DNA of 22,184 nucleotides from Priapulus caudatus (taxonomy: Eukaryota > Priapulida > Priapulimorpha > Priapulimorphida > Priapulidae): positions 24,596 to 46,779 of the forward strand of contig NW_014577397.1 of the NCBI RefSeq assembly GCF_000485595.1. Direction: 5' to 3'. The notes under the pieces are model-generated. The model made no database searches and had not been told where the DNA came from. It worked only from the letters and a program-made list of their open reading frames with translations. Below are positions 16,851 to 22,184 of this stretch, piece after piece. The position numbers were made by a program, and so were the translations under genes. The first letter of the stretch is position 1. The number at the start of each line of letters is the position of its first letter.

Positions 16851-19800
16851 CTGTAACAAATAATCAGTAATGTTCACACGAAAACTTTGACCATGAACAA
16901 AGGGTGGGAAAATCCGCAGGGATTTATTTTAACAGAGAAGGGCATACAGAGTACAAATATTCAAAACAATTTGAAACAACAAATTTTTTTTTAGTAAAGA
17001 CCAGAGGCCAATTGTCAGAAATAAAATTAGTCTTTACTTTAGAAGACATTAACTATTTCTTGTAGACCGGACCTCTATACTTTGTGTCTGAGAAACTTTA
17101 CAATGTGTCTGTCCACGATATGTGAAAAAATTTATGTTATATGTTATATGATATGTTAAGACTAATTTTAAGCCTAATTTTGTTACTGACAATGGACCCA
17201 AGTGCATTTTTTACCTTCTGGTTATTGCTAGATAGTGTCCACAATGCAGTCACCACCAGGTGTCTCTCATGGTCAGTTGTAAAGAAAGACAGGTCCTCCG
17301 TTAAGTAATGCAGTAGCTTATCTGAGAAAGAAACAAGTTTCATCACCAGTTCAGTTTTCCCCCAAAACTAACATTGCTGTGGAAATATGCTTGTAATGGG
17401 AAATTGTTTGTAAATATGCAATTAAAGAATTTAGATTGACTGATAGATAATAATTGATGACCAAGCCTAGTCACTATGTGAATACCATGTGCAAGTATTT
17501 TCTGCTTATTTGCCGTGTGGAAGCACAGATTTCTTATCACCAGCAAGGCATTTCTTTGCTGTCTCCTCACACCACTTGTCGCATGTCCTAACAGCAGGTC
17601 GAGAAAATCTGCCAATTGAACACACCACATGAATAAGCCAGCAGAATGCACACTACCTTTTTAAATTATTTCATATTTATCCATATCAAAGATGGACATA
17701 TATGGCTATCTTCACCTAAATATATTTCAGTTCGTGATTATACATATTACAGTTCATGATTATCTATGTTGACTTACAACGCATATCACTAATCGAGTTG
17801 TGACAAAACCGTATCAGGAAAATAGATTTAATGAAATTATTGTTTGGAATGTCACAATCTATATATGACCAGACTCGATTCAATTTCTTGAAGTTGACCG
17901 GTATGCCAAATATTTTTCGCTATATGTAAAATCACGCACGCACGCATGCACGCACACACACACACACCTTTTTGCTTAAGTATTGCCTGCTGTATATCTG
18001 CGTGAAAACTGACACAGACCAGTAGTTCCAACCATAATGACTCCAGTGCCTGCTTTCTCCCCTTCTTCATACTGGCAGCATTCAGAAACCCTTGCCAGAA
18101 ATTGCTCTATGATATTGAAATATGACTGTGTAGCTTATAAAGTCACTAATATCGGTTCAGCTAACAAGGCTTTTTGGTAGGACTTGATAATACGATATAT
18201 TGGTAGTCTAAGCCGCTATACTTATATTCACGATGATTATAATAATAGCTTCGTGAATTTTCATTATAATGACTTTTCTGACCATTTTATTTACGAGTGG
18301 AAGAACCACTAATGATAAATGGTTGAATATTTAACTTCAATTGGTCTTTGATTTTGTGAGTGTGATTTGAATGAATGAGTAAGTGTATAAAAAATCGCCT
18401 AGAAATAATTCTAATAGTCTTATAGACAGCCTAAAACATGATTATTATACGAATTGGTTGTATTAATAACCCTTTTTATCTATCTAACATCCACTGTAAA
18501 TGTTCTTTATATCGAAAACCTACCTTCAGCATGATACATCTGCACTCAGCTGAGATAGCCATATTGCCCAGCAACTGGAAACTGAGCCTAAGTGACTGCA
18601 TGTTACTGACATGCTTGCTCTGTTCTGATATTGCTAGCTTGACGATTCTTTGTCCGAGACAGTTGTTCGTGTGAGACTTTTGTTGAAGGCCGGTATTGCT
18701 AGTCAGTGAGTACACCATTGATGTACTGCCTGCAAGTACCGATGGAGCAGTTAGAGCAATCAGAAATTTTATAAGCAATCATATTTTAGCTATAAAATGA
18801 CAAACTACAGCAAAGTGCGACGAGTTGCACAACAATTGCACAAAGTCGACGAGTTGGTCGACGAGTTGGTCACACAATTGCACAAAGTGCAATTGCAAAA
18901 CATGCATGTAACATATCTGAATCAGTGAATTCGTTCACAAGTTTTTTAGTTTCACTTTAGTCGATTAGTGAATATTTACGTGCAGAGAAAAAAGGATGTA
19001 ATACATGCTTATTCACCAGAAGGATGTTTAGATGTGAATGAGCACAGCATGAAGAGAGCAGCAGCGAGTACAGACTTGTCAACAAGACACCACACCCACA
19101 GATTATGAATCACAGTACTCAGGTGGCTATGCACAGCTGCCTCCTGCAAATGATACGATATGGTCAATGAAAAAAGCAGCATGAAATTTCATTTTAACAG
19201 CTAACACACGCGACATTGCAAATGTGACTTGACGCTATAAATTAGGGATTTTAAAACTGAATTTCACATAAAATATTTATGAATTCATTTTATTAAAGTA
19301 AAGAGAGACCATCTCACCTGGCTAAGCCCCTTACAGGGTAAGTGAATCGATTTGCTGGGCAAAACAGGTTGTAAGAAACAGAAGCAACACAGTTGCCAAG
19401 GCTCTATGGCCCAGTAAAAGACAAAAGTAAAAAGGTGATAGACAATTTAGACAGTTAGAGAAGAAATGTCTTGTTCCAAGAAACATATACTCGCAAACCT
19501 TAGCTTCCTGACTCTGGTACATCAGCGAGGTGAGCAGATTGAAGGTTTCGCGCAAATCCTCCATGTAATGTTCCTGACAAGATTTCAGTCAGTGCATTTG
19601 ATTAAAGAATATTATAAGATTTAACATACCGTTAAAGTTCAACACATCATCCAAACAAGTATGAACACATCCTAAGCTTGGCAATTAGGTATTCATTTGA
19701 CTGCAATTCTTGAACATGCTTAATTGTGCACAATCACTATACCTTCCTGTCAGCGGTTCCTCTTGTCTCAAGTCCCTCTACGGTAAGATGTGTCTGCACA

Positions 19801-21100
19801 TCTTTGAGGTGTTCAATGAGTCCCTCCATTACCCCAGCTGGTTATAAAATACACCAGCAGAAGATAAATGTGTAACGTATGTTTAAAAATACGTTAACAT
19901 ACGTATTAACAAACGTACACATCACAGAGTAAAACACATTGTTAATAAGAATTTTTTTTCGGTTACAGCCCCCTAACATATAATGGAACTACACAAATAA
20001 AACGTTTCTTCTCCTGAAATTCGACCTGCGATTCAATGAGGCTCTACTTAATCATGTGTCTTACCCTGTTCGTGTTACACGTAGCTGACGCAAGTCATTT
20101 GATTTACACAGAGGAAATCTGACACCATGGCATTGAGCCTATGGTTAAAACTCAGCAGAGATGCCAATACGTATTTGAAGCAATCTGTAGTTTCTGGCCA
20201 TCAAATTAGTAGTTCGAGGGTCACGTATAGTGACCCGAGTTTGCAGACCTTCCGCCAAGCCAGCCTCAATTCTAGTCACTTGTGGAACATTTTTATTTAA
20301 TTAATTAATTAATTAACATAAATTAATTGGATCCGGATCCACCACCCAAAATGTAATCAGATTCTAAGTTACCCCATTTCTGACCTATCCTGAAAATTTT
20401 ATTAATTAATTAATTAATTAATTGGATCGGGATCACCACCAAAATGTAATCAATTCTAAGTTACCCCCTTTCTGACCTATCCTGAAAATTTTAATTAATT
20501 AATTAATTGATCCGGATCACCAACAAAATCTCATCAATTCTAAGTTAGCCCATTTCTGACCTATCCTGAAAATTTTATGACAATCCGTCATAATTTTTCA
20601 GTTAGGCTGTACACAAACCACAAAACCAACAACAACACGCCGGTGAAACATAACTCCTGCCAACCCCTTGGCAGAGGTAATAATGTAATGTATTAAGCTA
20701 TACTATGTATTTAATACATAGTAATGTATATGTGTAATATATTTCTACATATCTAACGCTCATAATATATTCTAACGATTTACCTTATTGTTAGTTCAGG
20801 AGAGAAATTCAATAAATAAATGTTATTTCTCATGCTATGAGCGTGACAGGAATATTCTGACATGACGGCTCAAAAAAGATGAGTAAGTTTTATAACGTAC
20901 GTAGCTAAACGTCAGCATTGAGAAGTCTGACGACGATACAACACAGCCTGTCGGTCCCCACCTGCTGCTGCAGCATGATGTCACGCTCATGCACTGATGC
21001 AGAAGCTGCAGGAATGCTCTCGTACATTGATAGGTGCCGGCTCAGGTGAAGCAGTTGGCTTGCCAGGGTCACTGCAGGCAAGCCGTCAGCGTCACCAAAC
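16722..21100 (-). CDS. RTTN: Rotatin-like protein, C-terminal part (ten exons)
   Basis: Rotatin is a large armadillo/HEAT-like protein of centrioles and ciliary basal bodies, needed for centriole elongation and left-right patterning. Exons in transcript order are 21100-20962, 20184-20126, 19823-19743, 19573-19499, 19143-19017, 18729-18524, 18106-17968, 17608-17486, 17321-17215 and 16850-16722, about 394 codons with the stop. All have AG acceptors and GT donors, and phase is continuous from 20126 to the stop. Rotatin-like landmarks in order are GLIEHLKDVQ, HNLWVWCLVD, LLGNMAISAECR with KSNFWQGFL at the splice, LVIRNLCFHTANKQKILAH, and VVTALWTLSSNNQKGKFILK. The N-terminal majority must lie beyond the right edge. 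The join from 20962 (phase 0) to 20184 (phase 1) does not close, so a small exon is probably missing. Identification is from recalled family features without alignment. Confidence 0.72.
17215..17321 (-). CDS. RTTN: RTTN-like exon, VVTALWTLSSNNQK segment
   Basis: Acceptor TTCTTTCTCAG, donor CAGAAG then GTAAAA, phase 1 to 0. Encodes DKLLHYLTEDLSFFTTDHER and HLVVTALWTLSSNNQK. Spliced to the last exon it reads NNQKGKFILKG; reading into the intron instead gives QKVKNALGS and then a stop, a possible intron-retained end. Confidence 0.8.
17486..17608 (-). CDS. RTTN: RTTN-like exon, RNLCFHTANKQKILAH segment
   Basis: Acceptor TTCAATTGGCAG, donor CATG then GTATTC, phase 1 to 1. Encodes DFLDLLLGHATSGVRRQQRN and ALLVIRNLCFHTANKQKILA-H, a typical ARM-repeat segment and the most recognisable rotatin stretch in the window. 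Confidence 0.8.
17935..17967 (-). repeat. GT microsatellite at the 5' splice site of an RTTN intron
   Basis: On the minus strand the intron begins with a (GT)n run that turns into GCGT/GCAT repeats. The donor dinucleotide itself belongs to the repeat. Confidence 0.9.
17968..18106 (-). CDS. RTTN: RTTN-like exon, KKGRKQALESLW segment
   Basis: Acceptor TATCATAG, donor AAAAAG then GTGTGT, phase 0 to 1. Encodes SNFWQGFLNAASMKKGRKQA through QQAILKQK. The donor is the first dinucleotide of a GT microsatellite that opens the following intron. Confidence 0.75.
18524..18729 (-). CDS. RTTN: RTTN-like exon, LLGNMAISAECR segment
   Basis: Acceptor GTACTTGCAG, donor CTGAAG then GTAGGT, phase 1 to 0, 206 bases and the longest exon here. 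Ends with RLSFQLLGNMAISAECRCIM-LK, which joins SNFWQGFLNAA in the next exon, a combination characteristic of rotatin C-termini. Confidence 0.78.
18808..18898. repeat. Short tandem and inverted repeats in an RTTN intron
   Basis: GTCGACGAGTTG occurs in tandem (about 18845-18868), a related GCGACGAGTTG lies just upstream, and CAATTGCACAAAGT occurs at about 18834 and 18875. It is confined to the intron between 18729 and 19017. Confidence 0.8.
19017..19143 (-). CDS. RTTN: RTTN-like exon, HNLWVWCLVD segment
   Basis: Acceptor ATCATTTGCAG, donor TCTG then GTGAAT, phase 0 to 1. Encodes EAAVHSHLSTVIHNLWVWCL through SFTSKHPSG. The NLW-W-LVD pattern followed by a helical LxxLCxFT segment resembles the corresponding rotatin region. 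It is too short on its own to be seen as a Met-initiated frame, but it exactly bridges the phases of its neighbours. Confidence 0.72.
19499..19573 (-). CDS. RTTN: RTTN-like exon, EHYMEDL segment
   Basis: 25 codons, phase 0 to 0, acceptor CTTGTCAG, donor AAG then GTTTGC (weaker than its neighbours). Encodes EHYMEDLRETFNLLTSLMYQ and then SQEAK, an amphipathic helix typical of an ARM repeat. Confidence 0.7.
19743..19823 (-). CDS. RTTN: RTTN-like exon, GLIEHLK segment
   Basis: 27 codons, phase 0 at both ends, with a good donor (AGGAAG then GTATAG). Two acceptors compete. The one at 19823 (ATGGAG) continues the frame from the small exon and gives NAM-GLIEHL. The one at 19837 (AACCAG) has a better pyrimidine tract but needs an incoming phase of 1 and adds GVME. 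Confidence 0.65.
20126..20184 (-). CDS. RTTN: RTTN-like small exon
   Basis: AG acceptor at CTACAG, donor at ATG then GTGTCA, phase 1 in and phase 0 out. Encodes about 20 residues, CFKYVLASLLSFNHRLNAM, with the helix-turn pattern expected just before the GLIEHLK segment. An alternative acceptor nine bases upstream (20193) keeps the frame. Its incoming phase does not match the preceding exon's outgoing phase. Confidence 0.45.
20290..20684. mobile_element. Intronic element: three tandem units and a terminal hairpin
   Basis: Three tandem units of about 85-105 bp, each with a (TTAA)n run, GGATCCGGATC-like, ACCAAAATGTAATCAATTCT and TTTCTGACCTATCCTGAAAA segments. A non-repeated tail (from TGACAATCCGTCATAATTTT) and a hairpin with CTGCCAA/TTGGCAG arms and a CCCC loop (20657-20674) follow. 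The tail and hairpin resemble a repeat type widespread in marine invertebrates. Tandem core units plus a 3' hairpin are typical of some non-autonomous Helitron-like elements; that assignment is tentative. Confidence 0.6.
20701..20723. repeat. 23 bp perfect palindrome
   Basis: TACTATGTATT and its exact reverse complement around a single central T. No flanking duplication was seen. Confidence 0.85.
20962..21100 (-). CDS. RTTN: RTTN-like exon, first in the window
   Basis: Strong acceptor (CCTCATTCACAG) and strong donor (CAG then GTGGGG). Enters in phase 2, leaves in phase 0. The 46 codons include FGDADGLPAV, ASQLLHLSRHLSMYESIP and HERDIMLQQQ, mostly helical in character. Its assignment to the same gene rests on strand, position and helix-rich composition; it carries no unmistakable motif. 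Reading through the donor gives a frame that ends at 20905. Confidence 0.6.
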
Positions 21101-21144
21101 CTGTGAATGAGGCGAGAAAGCATTGAGGATTACCATTACAACCG

Positions 21145-21230
21145 CACTATTCCGCAAGTCAGGGTCAGTAACATCCCAGTTGGGCCTACTCCAATTTCGT
21201 CTACTCTTCAGAAATGGTAATAGTGCCATT
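21145..21230 (-). repeat. Interspersed repeat copy, minus orientation
   Basis: Read on minus, AGACGAAATTGGAGTAGG, CCCAACTGGGAT and CTGACCCTG run parallel to the plus-strand copy at 21464-21512. It lies just outside the acceptor of the rotatin-like exon, and the open frame running through it (21092-21313 minus) is intronic. Confidence 0.6.
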
Positions 21231-21349
21231 TCGTCGTAGTATTTGATATTACAACAAATACCAGGGAGAATTAGAGTGGATGCACTCGCGTCTTGTCTAT
21301 GTATGCCAATCAAACCATATATTACATAAATGATTATTTAGTGAACAAA

Positions 21350-21512
21350 CTGATGGTAGGACAAAATGGGAATGGGGTGGGATTTTTAGTGTAGACGAAT
21401 GGGATGAGTGGCGATAATGGGAGTAGACAGCGAATGAGTTTTGGCTATAGACGAAATGGGAATTGCGCCCGTAGGCGAAATGGGAGTAGGGGCCAACCTG
21501 GGATAAACGACC
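21350..21512 (+). repeat. Interspersed repeat copy with GACGAAATGGGAGTA-like units
   Basis: Degenerate tandem words (ACAAAATGGGAATG, AGACGAATGGGATGAG, AGACGAAATGGGAATT, AGGCGAAATGGGAGTAGG) followed by GGCCAACCTGGGAT. It forms an inverted pair with 21145-21230. Confidence 0.6.
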
Positions 21513-21805
21513 TGGTTACATACAAGATTGGCTACCAAGTCAAAGGCATGTCCGACCGTGTATTTACAAACTACCTACATTGGCAAGCCGCTGTTTACTT
21601 GGAGACACAAATGGTTTTTAAACTTTCCTAAAAATGTAAACTTGGTCGTCAGGTAGACTCTGCGGAAGTGTTGTGCATGACTACACGCTTTTTCAGACCT
21701 TCAATGATGCTGAATATGGCATTATAATAACTATAAATATGATTAGTAAATATATAATATAAATATATCAAGTAAACTAGGTTTACAGCGAAATTATTTC
21801 CACAG

Positions 21806-21961
21806 ATGCACTGCCACTGCAGCTGCCAGACTTCAAAATTGACGTATTTGCCGTGGCCAAATTTCCGTGGGATCTGCCAACAGATTACGTGAACACCATG
21901 ACAGGAATTGTCATTGTACCTGAGTAGAGAACTGGCCAGGATGTTATCGCCCGCTTTGAAG
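21806..21961 (+). pseudogene. Possible internal exon of an unrecognised gene, with in-frame stop
   Basis: An acceptor (TTATTTCCACAG) and a very good donor (GAAG then GTAAGT) bound a 156-base segment with phase 1 at both ends. One frame reads ALPLQLPDFKIDVFAVAKFP, then WDLPTDYVNTMTGIVIVPE, a TAG at 21925-21927, then RTGQDVIARFE. Composition on both sides of the stop is protein-like. The stop could be a sequencing error, a decayed exon, or a genuine end with a chance donor. The opposite strand is also open here (about 117 codons) but is rich in Trp, Cys and His and less protein-like. Family not recognised. Confidence 0.35.
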
Positions 21962-21969
21962 GTAAGTGA

Positions 21970-22184
21970 CGTGTCGGCTTCGTGCTTGGATGATTAGATT
22001 ACACATTATGCTGGCAGAGTGCAGACCGGAGGCTCGGACACACACAAGTGACGCCGCGCAGCAGGCCTCTAGACTGTAGAGAATGCCAGACAGCCGGTCT
22101 CGCACGAACACTCGTCTCAAGCCTAACTCTTCGTTTGTCCCTGGCAGTTACAAGAAAAATAATGATTCATATCATACTGGCTTT
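21970..22184. other. Flank at right edge, nothing recognised
   Basis: Would be intron if the plus-strand exon is real. No repeat, exon or RNA was seen. Confidence 0.4.

Noticed and set aside
21092-21313. 73-codon minus-strand open frame next to the rotatin-like exon
   Set aside because: It covers an interspersed repeat and reads through a strong splice acceptor at 21101-21102.
21404-21631. 75-codon plus-strand open frame
   Set aside because: It begins inside a degenerate tandem repeat, with no recognisable domain.
21658-22007. Open minus-strand frame of about 117 codons
   Set aside because: No Met near its start, rich in Trp, Cys and His, and becomes AT-rich low complexity. The plus-strand reading has better splice sites and composition.

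Overview
This is a stretch of animal (metazoan) nuclear genome, most likely from a marine invertebrate. The evidence is small exons joined by GT-AG introns on the minus strand, a high density of GT/CGTG microsatellites, many short transposon relics with target-site duplications, and repeat types of the sort seen in invertebrate genomes. No operons, bacterial genes, CRISPR arrays or convincing tRNA/rRNA genes are visible. One N lies at 1275, and length variation in C-runs suggests some homopolymer noise.

Layout. 1-5600: repeat-rich intergenic DNA. It holds two diverged copies of a 0.5-0.65 kb dispersed repeat (about 165-822 and 5048-5577), a 1.45 kb GC-rich minisatellite of a 20-21 bp unit (about 2271-3725), and one possible membrane-anchor exon (1902-2029, minus). 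5600-9200: mostly unannotatable intergenic DNA with a 260 bp MITE and a degenerate inverted element. 9210-9327 (minus): the first coding exon of a type II membrane protein with a perfect donor; the rest of that gene is not found. 9480-14900: a transposon-dense block (micro-palindromes with 8 bp duplications, a probable solo LTR, MITEs, a Gag zinc-knuckle remnant) around the terminal exon of a Golgi carbohydrate sulfotransferase (10794-11672, minus). 15000-16700: microsatellites and the 3' side of the next gene.

16722-21100 (minus): ten exons whose order and content match the C-terminal part of rotatin (RTTN), an armadillo-like protein of centrioles and ciliary bases. Reading phase is continuous across nine of the exons; one join (20962 to 20184) does not close and probably hides a small exon. 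21780-21961 (plus): a possible exon of an unrecognised gene with good splice sites but an in-frame stop.

The genes show no functional connection. The most unusual material is the set of 43-54 bp near-perfect palindromes, two of them flanked by exact 8 bp direct repeats, and the bracketing of the sulfotransferase exon by matching transposon-type ends. No novel multi-gene system was found. Family assignments rest on recalled family features; no alignment or database search was run.
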